DNA of 54,756 nucleotides from positions 1 through 54,756 of the forward strand of contig WGMD01000013.1 of assembly GCA_016125255.1 (NCBI GenBank). The letters are read 5' to 3'. The notes under the pieces are model-generated. The model did no database searches, had not been told where the DNA came from, and worked only from the letters and a program-made list of their open reading frames with translations. Both the position numbers and the translations under genes were made by a program. The first letter of the stretch is position 1, and the number at the start of each line of letters is the position of its first letter. Below are positions 18,837 through 28,502 of this stretch, in pieces. The stretch is from Planctomycetota bacterium. GTDB lineage: Bacteria; Planctomycetota; Phycisphaerae; Phycisphaerales; Zrk34.

Positions 18837-19574
18837 TCATCGCTGCACCGCCATCATCAATTGTCGAATCTCGCGGTCGACCTCCGCCTCGCTCGCGACC
18901 GTCTCGGCGATCAGCCCGCGCAGGTGCCTGCGAAACTTCTCGCGCATCCGATGCACCGCCACGCGCACCGCCACATCGGTCATGCCCATCGCCTCCGCCG
19001 CCTCGCTGTAAGGCCGATCGGTCGCCCCATCCATGTAAATCCGCAGCGCCTCGAACTGCGCGATCTTTCCCGCCGCCGCCATCTCGCTTTTCAAATTGTT
19101 CATCGCCGCTTCGAGCACCGTCATCGCCCATCCCCGTTCAAACACGCGCTCCGCCGTCTCGTCGTGCGACGGCTCAAGCCGATAGCGCGATTCGCCGTCG
19201 TCGATGTTGAAGTCCAGCGGGCGGGCCGTCTGTCCGCCGCCGCGTTTGATCGCCCGTTCGGATCGCCAGTGGTTCAATAGAAAATGAGTCATCGCGCTGA
19301 GCAAAAACGAGCGGAATCGCCCGCGGTCCGGGTCAGCCATGCTCAGGTCATGCTTTTCGATCAGGCGTGCGAAAAACGACTGCGTCAGATCGCGGGCGTC
19401 CTCCGCATCGACGCCCTTGCGGCGGACGAATGCGTACAGCGGATACCAGTACAGCATGCACAACTGCGACAGTGCCGCGCGTGAAGCATCCTGCGGCTCA
19501 TGGGCCGCCGCCAGCACCAGACTCCATCGCGTCGTGGTGAACCGCTGATTGAATACCGCCGACGACTCGGACAT
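18837..19574 (-). CDS. ECF-type RNA polymerase sigma factor (planctomycete kinase-associated group)
   Basis: The 245-aa protein begins with the FNQRFTTTRWSLVLAA-type N-terminus common in planctomycete ECF factors. Region 2 is YWYPLYAFVRRKGVDAEDA through GRFRSFLLSAMTHFLLNHW (about residues 40-105), and region 4 is YSEAAEAMGMTDVAVRVAVHRMREKF (about 195-225). It would direct core RNA polymerase to its own regulon. The Ser/Thr kinase gene follows directly; in planctomycetes such sigma factors are thought to be controlled by a partner kinase rather than a conventional anti-sigma factor. ATG 19574. Confidence 0.9.
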   Translation of the reverse strand: MSESSAVFNQRFTTTRWSLVLAAAHEPQDASRAALSQLCMLYWYPLYAFVRRKGVDAEDARDLTQSFFARLIEKHDLSMADPDRGRFRSFLLSAMTHFLLNHWRSERAIKRGGGQTARPLDFNIDDGESRYRLEPSHDETAERVFERGWAMTVLEAAMNNLKSEMAAAGKIAQFEALRIYMDGATDRPYSEAAEAMGMTDVAVRVAVHRMREKFRRHLRGLIAETVASEAEVDREIRQLMMAVQR

Positions 19575-19682
19575 GTGACGAAATCCTCAATTGGATTCCG
19601 CCATGATGGTAGCAGCGGGGCGGTCGGCGGGGTAGCCTCCGTTTTTTCGACCGGGGCCGGCGCATTGGCCGATGACAGACGC

Positions 19683-21233
19683 ATGTTGGTGCTTGGAGCG
19701 TTCGCGAATCTGGACTGGGTCGTGCTCGGCGGGTACTTTGCGCTGCTGGTCATCGCAAGTCTGGCGTTCACGCGCCGCGGGCAGGCGGACACGACGGACT
19801 ACTTCCTTGCGGGGCGGCGCATGCCGATGTGGGCTGCGGCGATGAGCGTCATGGCGACTTCGCTCTCGGCGGCGACGTTCATCGGCGCACCCGAGGAATC
19901 CTACGCCGGCGATCTGACCTACCTGTGCACCTACCTCGGCCTCGTCGCCGCCGCGATCATCGTCGCCGTCCTGTTCATCCCCGTGTTCTACCGGCTCAAC
20001 GTCACGACCGTGTACCAACTGCTCGAACTGCGGTACGGACCTGCGGCGAAGATGACCGCCAGCGGAATGTTCATGATCGGGCGCGTCTTCGCCAGCGGGG
20101 CGCGGCTCTACATGGGCGCGATCGCCGGTTCGCTCATCGCCTTCAGCGACATCACGCCGACGCACCTGTGCATCGCCATCGCCGCCATGGTCGTCATCGG
20201 CTCGATCTACACGCTCATCGGCGGCATCGAAGCCGTCGTATGGACCGATGTCATCCAATCCTTCGTCTTCATCGGCGCGGCGATCGTCGCCATAGTCATC
20301 CTCGTTCGACTGATCCCCGCCGACACGTCGCAGATCGTTCACGCCCTGACGCATCCGGCGCCGGACAAGCCGTCGAAACTGACGCTGGTCAAAGTCTTCG
20401 ACGGGTTCGGCGCGGCGGGGCGCTACTCGCTTGTCTCCGCCTTCGTGGGCTTCACGCTCATCGGCATCGGCTCCTACGGCACGGATCAGGACCTGACCCA
20501 GCGCATGCTCACGTGCCGCTCCGCCCGCGCGGGCAGTTGGTCCGCCATCAGCGGCGTCGTCTTCAGCGTGCCGGTCGCGCTGCTGTTCATGATCGTCGGC
20601 CTGCTGCTTTGGGTCTATTACCAGCGCCCGGACCTGATGGGCGACGCCGCGCCGGCTTCGATGCCCGCCACGGATCGACAGGTCTTCCTGAGCTTCATCC
20701 TTGATCACATGCCCGCCGGCGTGAGCGGACTGATGATGGCGGGTCTTTTCGCCGCGGCGCTCTCGAGCTTGAACAGTGAACTGAACGCCATGTCATCGAC
20801 GATGATCAGCGACTTCTACCGCCCGCTGCGTCCCGGCAAAACCGAGCGGCATTACCTGCGCGCCGGCCGGCTCGGTGTGCTGCTGTGGGGCGCGGCGCTG
20901 GGCGCGTTCGCCGTCGTCAGCGCGTACTGGCAATCGCATGGCGGTAAGACGCTGCTGGCGTTCGCGCTGAGCGTCATGACCTTCGCCTATTCGGGCCTCG
21001 TCGCCGTGTTCTTCACAGCCCTTCTGACCAAGCGCGGCTCGACGGCCTCCGTCATCGCGGCGCTGGCGACCGGGTTTATCGCGGTGCTCGTCATGAACCT
21101 TCAGCCGTGGAAATCGATGGGCTTCCCGGCGATCGACCTGGCGTTCCCATGGCAGATGCTCATCGCGACGTCGCTTGCCTTTTGCGTCTGCCTTCTCGGT
21201 TCGCAGGCCCGCGATTATGATGGGCCCCCATGA
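19683..21233 (+). CDS. Sodium:solute symporter (SSS family), candidate anhydro-MurNAc/amino-sugar importer
   Basis: The 516-aa polytopic protein has SSS features: LDWVVLGGYFALLVIASLAF as the first helix, then the DYFLAGRRMPMWAAAMSVMATSLSA segment, followed by about twelve further helices. ATG 19683 is the first start compatible with the first helix; an open frame continues upstream but overlaps the sigma gene. The stop overlaps the start of anmK by 4 nt (ATGA), and murQ follows with another ATGA overlap, so this is a translationally coupled operon. By context the substrate is probably a cell-wall sugar; family members also carry sialic acid, sugars or proline. Confidence 0.88.
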   Translation: MLVLGAFANLDWVVLGGYFALLVIASLAFTRRGQADTTDYFLAGRRMPMWAAAMSVMATSLSAATFIGAPEESYAGDLTYLCTYLGLVAAAIIVAVLFIPVFYRLNVTTVYQLLELRYGPAAKMTASGMFMIGRVFASGARLYMGAIAGSLIAFSDITPTHLCIAIAAMVVIGSIYTLIGGIEAVVWTDVIQSFVFIGAAIVAIVILVRLIPADTSQIVHALTHPAPDKPSKLTLVKVFDGFGAAGRYSLVSAFVGFTLIGIGSYGTDQDLTQRMLTCRSARAGSWSAISGVVFSVPVALLFMIVGLLLWVYYQRPDLMGDAAPASMPATDRQVFLSFILDHMPAGVSGLMMAGLFAAALSSLNSELNAMSSTMISDFYRPLRPGKTERHYLRAGRLGVLLWGAALGAFAVVSAYWQSHGGKTLLAFALSVMTFAYSGLVAVFFTALLTKRGSTASVIAALATGFIAVLVMNLQPWKSMGFPAIDLAFPWQMLIATSLAFCVCLLGSQARDYDGPP

Positions 21234-22321
21234 GTACTCGACTGATCGCAGGATGCATGACCGGCACGAGCATGGACGGCCTGGACATCGCGCTGGTGCG
21301 CGTGCACGGGAACGGACTGGACATGCGCATCGAAACCGTGCGCACCGAAAGCCAATCGCTGCGCTCGCTGGGCAAGCTGCTGCGCGGCGTCGCCTCGCAG
21401 AAAGCCAAGCCCATCGGCGATGCCGCCCGATACGCCTCGATGCTTGGCCTGACCCATGCGCTGATGCTCAAACGCTTCATCGGTGACGACAAGGTCGACT
21501 TCGTCGTCGTGCATGGACAGACGGTTTATCACGAAGCGCGGGTCACGATGCAGCTCATGAACCCGCATCACATCGTGCAGGAACTGAAGCTGCCGGTGGC
21601 GTTCGATCTGCGCGGGGCGGACATGGCGTCGGGCGGATGGGGCGCGCCGATTACGCCGCTCGCCGATCACATCCTCTTCCGCGACGCTGCCGAGACGCGA
21701 GCCGTCGTGAACCTTGGTGGATTCGCCAACTTCACCTGGCTGCCGGCGACGAAACAATCGGGCGAGGCGGCCTTGAGTTCGATCCGCGGCGGGGACATCT
21801 GCACATGCAACCAACTGCTCGATTTCATCGCCCGCCGCTGGCTCAAGAAGCGGTACGACAAGGGCGGCGCCGCGGCGAAGCACGGGATCGTGCACCCCGA
21901 AGCGGAGCAGATGCTCATGACGCTCTTGGAGGAGCAGGCCGACGGCGGCCGCTCGCTGGGCACGGGCGATGAAGCCCGCGACTGGGCCCGCATGTTTGAA
22001 GCCAACTGCAACGGCGAGGACCTGGCCGCCACCGCCTGCGCCGTGCTGGGCCAGATCATCGGCGAGGCCATCACCGACGCCGACCGCGCCATCCTCGCCG
22101 GCGGCGGTGCCCGCAACACGACCCTCGTCGACGCCATCACCGCGCACACCCGGCCGAAGATCGTTATGAGCGATGCCTTTGGTGTCGATCCGCAGTACCG
22201 CGAGGCGATCGCCATGGCGGTGCTCGGCGCTTTGGCGCAGGACAACGTGCCCATCACGCTCGCGCAGGTCACCGGCCGCGACCCCGATACGTTTCCACGC
22301 CCGTGCTGGATCTATCCATGA
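21230..22321 (+). CDS. anmK: Anhydro-N-acetylmuramic acid kinase
   Basis: The 363-aa enzyme cleaves the 1,6-anhydro ring of anhydro-MurNAc and phosphorylates it to MurNAc-6-P. The N-terminal nucleotide loop GCMTGTSMDGLDIALV, the central VAFDLRGADMASGGWGAPITPLAD block and the C-terminal AILAGGGARN block are all present, and length is normal. Start ATG overlaps the symporter stop. A TATGAT hexamer at 21216-21221 lies 8 nt before the ATG inside the symporter gene, so an internal leaderless promoter is possible. Its product feeds the next gene, murQ. Confidence 0.95.
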   Translation: MSTRLIAGCMTGTSMDGLDIALVRVHGNGLDMRIETVRTESQSLRSLGKLLRGVASQKAKPIGDAARYASMLGLTHALMLKRFIGDDKVDFVVVHGQTVYHEARVTMQLMNPHHIVQELKLPVAFDLRGADMASGGWGAPITPLADHILFRDAAETRAVVNLGGFANFTWLPATKQSGEAALSSIRGGDICTCNQLLDFIARRWLKKRYDKGGAAAKHGIVHPEAEQMLMTLLEEQADGGRSLGTGDEARDWARMFEANCNGEDLAATACAVLGQIIGEAITDADRAILAGGGARNTTLVDAITAHTRPKIVMSDAFGVDPQYREAIAMAVLGALAQDNVPITLAQVTGRDPDTFPRPCWIYP

Positions 22322-23223
22322 CCCGACCGCCCGATCGCTCGCATCTGCTCACCGAGCAGCGCAATCCGCGCACGATGTCGCTGCACACGATGAGCGTACG
22401 CGACATCGTGCGAACGATGCGTGAAGAGGACGCGGCGGTGCTCGAAGCGATGGCGGTGGCGGAGACGTCGCTGGCGGCGCTCATCGAGGACGCCGAGCCG
22501 CGCTTCGCGGCGGGCGGACGGCTGATCTACTTCGGCGCGGGGACATCCGGCCGCCTCGGCGTGCTCGACGCCTCCGAAGCCCCGCCGACGTTTCAGATTG
22601 ATCCAACACGCGTCGTCGGCATCATCGCCGGCGGCGACACGTCTCTCCGCCGCTCCAGCGAAGGCAGGGAGGACGATCCCGACGGCGCCGCGGCGGAACT
22701 GATTGCACTGAAGCTGACGAAAAATGACACCGTCATCGGCATCGCCGCCGGCGGCACGACGCCGTATGTGCTCGGCGGGTTTCGCCATGCCGCGCCCGCG
22801 CTGCGGGCGATGATCGTCTGCACGCCCATCGACAAGCCGGCGGGTGTCGATCATCTGATCGTTTTGCCGACGGGCCCCGAGGTGTTGACCGGTTCGACGC
22901 GCCTCAAGGCCGGGACGGCCACGAAGCTGGCGCTCAATGCGATTTCGACCACGCTGATGATCCGCACCGGGCGGGTGTACGAGAATCTCATGGTGGACGT
23001 GCGGGCTTCAAATGCCAAGCTGCGCGATCGGGCCGCGCGTATCGTCGCCGCGCTGACCGGCGTGTCGCGCGAGCGGGGGTTCGAATGGGTCGATGCGGCG
23101 GGCGGATCGGTGAAAGTTGCGGTCGTGATGCAACGACTCGGCGTCGATCGCGCGACGGCGGAGTCGAAACTGGCGTCCTGCGGCGGGAAACTGCACGAAG
23201 CCCTTCATCGCGGCACGGTCTGA
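22318..23223 (+). CDS. murQ: N-acetylmuramic acid 6-phosphate etherase
   Basis: The 301-aa SIS-domain lyase removes D-lactate from MurNAc-6-P to give GlcNAc-6-P. Signatures are TEQRNPRTMSLHTMS at the N-terminus, LIYFGAGTSGRLGVLDASE with the catalytic Glu, and a second acidic stretch GREDDPDGAAAEL. ATG 22318 overlaps the anmK stop as ATGA; an upstream in-frame ATG at 22303 is less likely. With anmK and the symporter it completes a route from external or recycled anhydro-MurNAc to GlcNAc-6-P. No nagZ, nagA or ampG is nearby. Its end overlaps the convergent methyltransferase gene by 19 bp. Confidence 0.95.
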   Translation: MTRPPDRSHLLTEQRNPRTMSLHTMSVRDIVRTMREEDAAVLEAMAVAETSLAALIEDAEPRFAAGGRLIYFGAGTSGRLGVLDASEAPPTFQIDPTRVVGIIAGGDTSLRRSSEGREDDPDGAAAELIALKLTKNDTVIGIAAGGTTPYVLGGFRHAAPALRAMIVCTPIDKPAGVDHLIVLPTGPEVLTGSTRLKAGTATKLALNAISTTLMIRTGRVYENLMVDVRASNAKLRDRAARIVAALTGVSRERGFEWVDAAGGSVKVAVVMQRLGVDRATAESKLASCGGKLHEALHRGTV

Positions 23224-23869
23224 AGCACCATGTGCCGATCCGTCTCGACGACGACTTCGACGCCGGTCATACCCGCTTCGGCGGCGAGTTGGCGCAATTC
23301 GTCCGGTGTCAGCGCCGCATGAAGCGACTCGGCGAGGAGCCGGCGCTGGTCGGGCGTGTTGATCGAAAGCGGGGCGTGCTCATCGACGAGTGCGGCGAGT
23401 CGCGCAGCGGTCGGGGGGCGGAAGAGGTCGCGAATGACCAGCACGCCGTCCGGCCTGAGTACGCGCCATGCCTCCCGCAACATCGCGAGCGGCTCGGGAA
23501 TGTGATGCAGAATCGTGTTGCTGAAAACGACATCGAACGCGCCGTCCGGATGCGGCAGCGCCTTGACGTCCGCCCGCTCCGCGGCGATCCGGTCCGCCAG
23601 ATTCGCCGCGGCGATGCGACGAGCTGACATTTCGAGCATCATCGGTGAAAGATCGACGCCGACGATCGTGCAGTCGGTGATCGCCTGTGCGACGCCGATC
23701 GTGATATGTCCGCCGCCGATGCCCAAATCGAGCATGCGCCCGTGCGCTTCGAGCGAACGCAGACGCCGCACGATCGCTTCCGTCGGCTTGGCATGATCCA
23801 TGGCGTCATATTCGCGCGCTTCGACGGGATCGTCCATCACTTCCGGCTCGAGGATGCGATGCAGCATAC

Positions 23870-23873
<4 letters not shown>
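23205..23873 (-). CDS. Class I SAM-dependent methyltransferase
   Basis: The 222-aa protein has a methyltransferase type 11/25-like Rossmann fold: motif I MLDLGIGGGHITIGVA (about residues 47-62), IVGVDLSPMMLEMSARR (motif II), and motif IV FDVVFSNTILHHIPEP followed by WRVLRPDGVLVIRD. The substrate is unknown. ATG 23873 overlaps the stop of the upstream redoxin gene in an ATGA arrangement, so I prefer it to an earlier in-frame start. Confidence 0.85.
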
Positions 23874-24475
<602 letters not shown>

Positions 24476-24526
24476 TGCTGAGAACCTCCTTTGTTTGATC
24501 ATAGCATAACCGCTTAGAATGGCCCC

Positions 24527-25810
24527 ATGTCATTCGGCAACGACATCCTCTACTCCGTCGGTGCCACACTGAGCAGTCCGCTCTGGGGCTACCGTCTTCT
24601 GCGCACTGGCAAATGGCGGACTGATTGGGCGTCGCGCTTCGGGCACGCCCCCGCGCAAGCGCGCGACGGGCGCAAGACGCTGCTCATTCACGCGGTGTCG
24701 GTCGGCGAGGTCAATGCGATCCGCCTGCTTGTCACGCAGCTTGAAGCGCACGGCGATCAACTCAAGGTCATCATCAGCGTCACGACGGACACGGGCATGG
24801 CGCGGGCGAAGCAACTCTTCGGCGAACGTCATGTCGTGGTGCGCTATCCGCTGGATTTCACGTCGAGCGTGCGGCGGTTTCTCGAAGCGGTGAAGCCGGA
24901 CGCGGTGGCGCTGGTGGAGCTGGAGGTTTGGCCGACGTTCGTGGATGAATGTGCGAAGCGCGGGGTGCCGGTGATGGTGATCAACGGACGACTCAGCGCG
25001 CGGAGCTACAAGCGTTACGGCATGGTCCGGCCGCTGCTCAAGCCGACGTTCGCCAAACTCGCCGCCGCGGCGGCGCAGGATGCGGATTATGCGGAGCGGT
25101 TCGTCGGCATGGGCGTCGCGGCGGAGCGCGTGACGGTGACGGGGACGATGAAGTGGGACACGACGAAAATCGTCGACACGCTGCCGGGGGCGGACGCGCT
25201 GGCGGCGACGCTGGGCATCGATCGGAGGCGGAAGCTGATCGTGTGCGGCTCGAGCGGGCCGGGCGAGGAGAAGCTGTTCATCGAAGCATTGAGCGGCCTG
25301 GGCGATCCGCCGGCGCAGATTCTCATCGCGCCCCGCAAGCCCGAGCGTTTCGACGAGGCGGCGGCGGCGATGGGCAACCCGGTGCGGCGCCGCGACTGTC
25401 AAGATGGAACCACGCGGCCGATCGACGCGCGGGGTGTGTTTCTGCTGGACACGATCGGGGAACTGGGCAGGGCGTATGCGCTGGCGGATGTGGTGGTCAT
25501 CGGGCGGAGCTTCTGTCCGCTGCACGGATCGGACATGACGGAGCCGATCGCGTTGGGGCGGCCGGTCGTGATCGGACCGAACGTGGAGGATTTTGCGGAT
25601 ATGATGGCTAAACTTGTGGCCGGCGGCGGCATCGTGCAGGTCGCGGAAGGGACCTCGCTCAGAGCGGCCGTCGAACGTCTGCTCGATCCGGCGACGGGAT
25701 TGGCGCTGGCTCAGCGCGGGCGCGACGTGCTCAAAAGTCAGCAGGGCGCGACGCGGCGGAATGTGCAGATGATCCTCAAGCAGATGAAGCTCATCAGTGC
25801 GGAATCGTAG
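24527..25810 (+). CDS. kdtA: 3-deoxy-D-manno-octulosonic acid (Kdo) transferase
   Basis: The 427-aa GT30 glycosyltransferase adds Kdo to lipid A precursor at the inner membrane. It has an N-terminal hydrophobic segment, LLIHAVSVGEVNAIRLLV, DFTSSVRRFLEAVKPDAVALVELEVWP, the VTGTMKWD segment near residue 210, and a C-terminal domain with GRSFCPLHGSDMTEPIALGRPVVIGP. A TAGAAT hexamer at 24515-24520 is 6 nt before the ATG, with TTGTTT 18 bp further up, so the message is probably leaderless. proB begins 2 nt after its stop, and kdsA, which makes the Kdo precursor, follows proB. Confidence 0.93.
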   Translation: MSFGNDILYSVGATLSSPLWGYRLLRTGKWRTDWASRFGHAPAQARDGRKTLLIHAVSVGEVNAIRLLVTQLEAHGDQLKVIISVTTDTGMARAKQLFGERHVVVRYPLDFTSSVRRFLEAVKPDAVALVELEVWPTFVDECAKRGVPVMVINGRLSARSYKRYGMVRPLLKPTFAKLAAAAAQDADYAERFVGMGVAAERVTVTGTMKWDTTKIVDTLPGADALAATLGIDRRRKLIVCGSSGPGEEKLFIEALSGLGDPPAQILIAPRKPERFDEAAAAMGNPVRRRDCQDGTTRPIDARGVFLLDTIGELGRAYALADVVVIGRSFCPLHGSDMTEPIALGRPVVIGPNVEDFADMMAKLVAGGGIVQVAEGTSLRAAVERLLDPATGLALAQRGRDVLKSQQGATRRNVQMILKQMKLISAES

Positions 25811-25812
25811 AT

Positions 25813-26943
25813 ATGTCATCAAGTGAGATTCGCCAGCAGGTTCTCGTCGGCGCCAAGCGCATCGTGATCAAGGTCGGGTCGCAGATCCTGACCAATGCGT
25901 CGGGCGGATTCGACACGCGCTACATGAAGCGGCTCGCCGAGCAGATCGCCGAGTTGATCGGACAGGGATGCGATGTGACGCTTGTCAGCTCGGGCGCGGT
26001 GGCGATGGGTCGGAAGATTCTGAATCTCGATAAGCGGCCGAAGGACGTCGGCGTGCTTCAGGCCGTCGCCTCCGTCGGGCAGACGGGATTGATGAACGCT
26101 TGGCACGAGTTCTTCGCCGAGTACGGGCTCAACATCGCTCAGATGCTTCTGACGCGGGATGATGTCGAAGATCGCAATCGGTATCTGAACATCCGCAATT
26201 GCCTGACGGAACTGCACGAGATGCGGGCCGTGCCGATCATCAATGAGAACGACACGGTCAGCGTGGCTGAACTTCGGCTCGGGGACAACGACGTGCTGGC
26301 GGCTCTGGTGGCCAACGCACTGTGCGCCGATGTACTGATCCTGCTGAGCGTCATCGACGGTTTGCAGGACGAGAAGGGCGAGGTGCTCGACGTCGTCGAA
26401 GACGTCGCGGCGGCGCGCTCGTTGATCCGCTCGGGCAAGAGCGAGATGGGCACCGGCGGCATGCATACGAAACTCGAAGCGGCACGCATGGTCACCGATG
26501 CCGGCGAGGCGGCGGTCATCGCCAACGGGCGTGCCAAGGATGTGATCCGACGGATCATGGCCGGCGAGACGGTCGGCACGCTGTTCGTGCCAGCGCAGCG
26601 ACGCATGGCGCCGCGCCAGCGCTGGATCGGACAAGCCGTCCGCCCGGCGGGCGTCATCATGGTCGACGAAGGCGCGGCCATGGCGCTGATCGAACGCAAC
26701 AAGAGTCTGCTCGCCACGGGCATCATCGACGTCGTCGGCCAATACCAGAAGGGCGACGTCGTGGTGATCCGCGACGCGCGCGGCCACGAACTGGCGCGCG
26801 GCCTGACGAACTACAACTCCGACGAAACCCGGGCGATCATGGGAAAACGCACCACGCAATTCGAAGACATCCTCGGCCGCCGGGCATACGACGAGGTCGT
26901 GCACCGGGACAACATGGCGATCACCTCCACGCGAACAGGATGA
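25813..26943 (+). CDS. proB: Glutamate 5-kinase
   Basis: The 376-aa enzyme catalyses the first step of proline synthesis. The amino-acid kinase domain shows IVIKVGSQILTN, VTLVSSGAVAMGRKIL, PIINENDTVS and MGTGGMHTKLEAARM; a C-terminal PUA domain (QRWIGQAVRPAGVIMVDEGA onward) is present, as in full-length ProB. It sits between kdtA and kdsA with 2- and 3-nt gaps, so proline synthesis is co-transcribed with Kdo synthesis. proA is not in the window; proC is about 4.4 kb downstream. Confidence 0.95.
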   Translation: MSSSEIRQQVLVGAKRIVIKVGSQILTNASGGFDTRYMKRLAEQIAELIGQGCDVTLVSSGAVAMGRKILNLDKRPKDVGVLQAVASVGQTGLMNAWHEFFAEYGLNIAQMLLTRDDVEDRNRYLNIRNCLTELHEMRAVPIINENDTVSVAELRLGDNDVLAALVANALCADVLILLSVIDGLQDEKGEVLDVVEDVAAARSLIRSGKSEMGTGGMHTKLEAARMVTDAGEAAVIANGRAKDVIRRIMAGETVGTLFVPAQRRMAPRQRWIGQAVRPAGVIMVDEGAAMALIERNKSLLATGIIDVVGQYQKGDVVVIRDARGHELARGLTNYNSDETRAIMGKRTTQFEDILGRRAYDEVVHRDNMAITSTRTG

Positions 26944-26946
26944 GGC

Positions 26947-27765
26947 ATGAAGCAAACACTGCGCATTGGTGAATATCAGGTCGGACCGTCGCAACCGCTT
27001 CTGGTGATCGCGGGGCCGTGTGTGATCGAATCGCTCGATCAGTGTTTGCAGATCGGAGCGGCGGTCCTCGAGCGGTGTGCGGAGCGGGGGCTTTCGTATG
27101 TGTTCAAGGCGAGCTTCGACAAGGCGAACCGTTCGAGCATTCACAGCGCCCGCGGCCCGGGGCTTGAGGAGGGTCTTCGGATTCTCGAACAATGCCGAGA
27201 GAAACTGGGCGTTCCGGTGACGACGGATATTCATGAATCATCGCAAGCGGCGGCGGCGGGGCAGGCGGTCGATGTGATTCAGATCCCGGCGTTTCTGTGT
27301 CGACAGACCGACTTGCTCGCGGCGGCGGGGGCGACGGGCAAACCGGTCAACGTCAAAAAGGGCCAGTTCCTTTCGCCGGCGGAAATGACGAACGTCATCA
27401 GCAAGCTCACCGAGTCCAAGGCCGCGGGCATCATGCTCACCGAACGCGGCACGTTCTTCGGATACAACCGCCTCGTCAATGACTTCATCGGCCTTGGCGA
27501 CATGCTCGATCTGGGCTACCCCGTCTGCTTCGACGTAACGCACTCCACACAGCAACCCGGCGGGCAGGGGCACACCAGCGGCGGGCGCCCCGATCGCGCG
27601 CCGCTGCTGGCGCGCGCGGCCGTGGCGGCGGGCGTGCATTCGCTGTTTCTGGAGACGCATCCGAATCCGCCCAAGGCGCTGAGCGATGCGGCGACGGTGC
27701 TGCCGATTCCGGTGGCGCTGAATCTGCTCGATGAGGCGGCGAAGCTGCGGGGGGCGATGGCGTAA
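26947..27765 (+). CDS. kdsA: 3-deoxy-8-phosphooctulonate (Kdo-8-P) synthase
   Basis: The 272-aa class I aldolase-fold enzyme condenses PEP and arabinose-5-P. Signatures are LLVIAGPCVIESLDQ, YVFKASFDKANRSS, PVTTDIHESSQA, VNVKKGQFLSPAEM, MLTERGTFFGYNRLVNDF and FDVTHSTQQPGG. Length and motifs are normal. It ends the kdtA-proB-kdsA operon and converges on the S2P gene with a 2-bp gap. Together with kdtA it indicates a Kdo-containing lipopolysaccharide. Confidence 0.95.
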   Translation: MKQTLRIGEYQVGPSQPLLVIAGPCVIESLDQCLQIGAAVLERCAERGLSYVFKASFDKANRSSIHSARGPGLEEGLRILEQCREKLGVPVTTDIHESSQAAAAGQAVDVIQIPAFLCRQTDLLAAAGATGKPVNVKKGQFLSPAEMTNVISKLTESKAAGIMLTERGTFFGYNRLVNDFIGLGDMLDLGYPVCFDVTHSTQQPGGQGHTSGGRPDRAPLLARAAVAAGVHSLFLETHPNPPKALSDAATVLPIPVALNLLDEAAKLRGAMA

Positions 27766-27767
27766 GG

Positions 27768-28502
27768 TCATGGATACTGCTGCGATCGCTCGTACTCTCG
27801 CAAATGGCGCGCATAGTTGAGGGCGCTGTACGACTGCATGCCCATGAAGAAGCCGATCAGCCCGAGCCATAGTTCCTCGGCGTAAAGCGCGAGGCCGACG
27901 AGCGCGGCGGCGCCGAGGATGCCGATGACCGCGGCGATCATCAGACTCCGTCCCGCCCCGACGAAGAACCAGATGAGTGAACGCAGAATCTGTCCGCCGT
28001 CCAGCGGATAGATCGGCATCATGTTGAAGATCAGCAGCGCGAGATTGATCATCGACATCTCGTAAACCAGGCGGGCAGTCATCGGCTGATCGAGCGCGAC
28101 GGTGAGCATGGCCAATCCGTACAGCACCGGCACGAGGACGACGTTGACGAGCGGCCCGGCGGCGACGGACCAGAGCGTCGCGCCGGGGCGGGGGGGCGGC
28201 TGCACGAACGCCAGCCCACCGAGCGGCCAGAGCACGATCCGCTCCGCCTTCCCGCCGACGGATTTGCACGCCAGCGCGTGACCATATTCGTGAATCAGCA
28301 CGATCAGGAACAGGCACAGATATTCGAGGATGTAGTAGACAAGCGGCTCGCGGATTTCGCCTTCGGACATCGCGCCCGACTGCATGCGGTTGATCTGATA
28401 CACCGCCGCCAGCAGCCAGCTCCAGTGCACGAACACATCGACGCCTAACTTGCGGAACAGCAGGAGCGAGCCGTTTTGAGTTTGTAACCGCGATGGATTC
28501 AT
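27768..28502 (-). CDS. Site-2 protease family (M50) membrane metalloprotease
   Basis: The 244-aa protein has about six hydrophobic helices. The zinc motif HEYGH lies near residue 71 (LIVLIHEYGHALACK) and the second site MPIYPLDGGQILRS near residue 161 supplies the LDG Asp. There is no PDZ or CBS domain. Such enzymes cut membrane proteins such as anti-sigma factors within the bilayer, though the substrate is unknown here. Its ATG overlaps the stop of the ROK gene by 4 nt. Confidence 0.88.
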   Translation of the reverse strand: MNPSRLQTQNGSLLLFRKLGVDVFVHWSWLLAAVYQINRMQSGAMSEGEIREPLVYYILEYLCLFLIVLIHEYGHALACKSVGGKAERIVLWPLGGLAFVQPPPRPGATLWSVAAGPLVNVVLVPVLYGLAMLTVALDQPMTARLVYEMSMINLALLIFNMMPIYPLDGGQILRSLIWFFVGAGRSLMIAAVIGILGAAALVGLALYAEELWLGLIGFFMGMQSYSALNYARHLREYERSQQYP

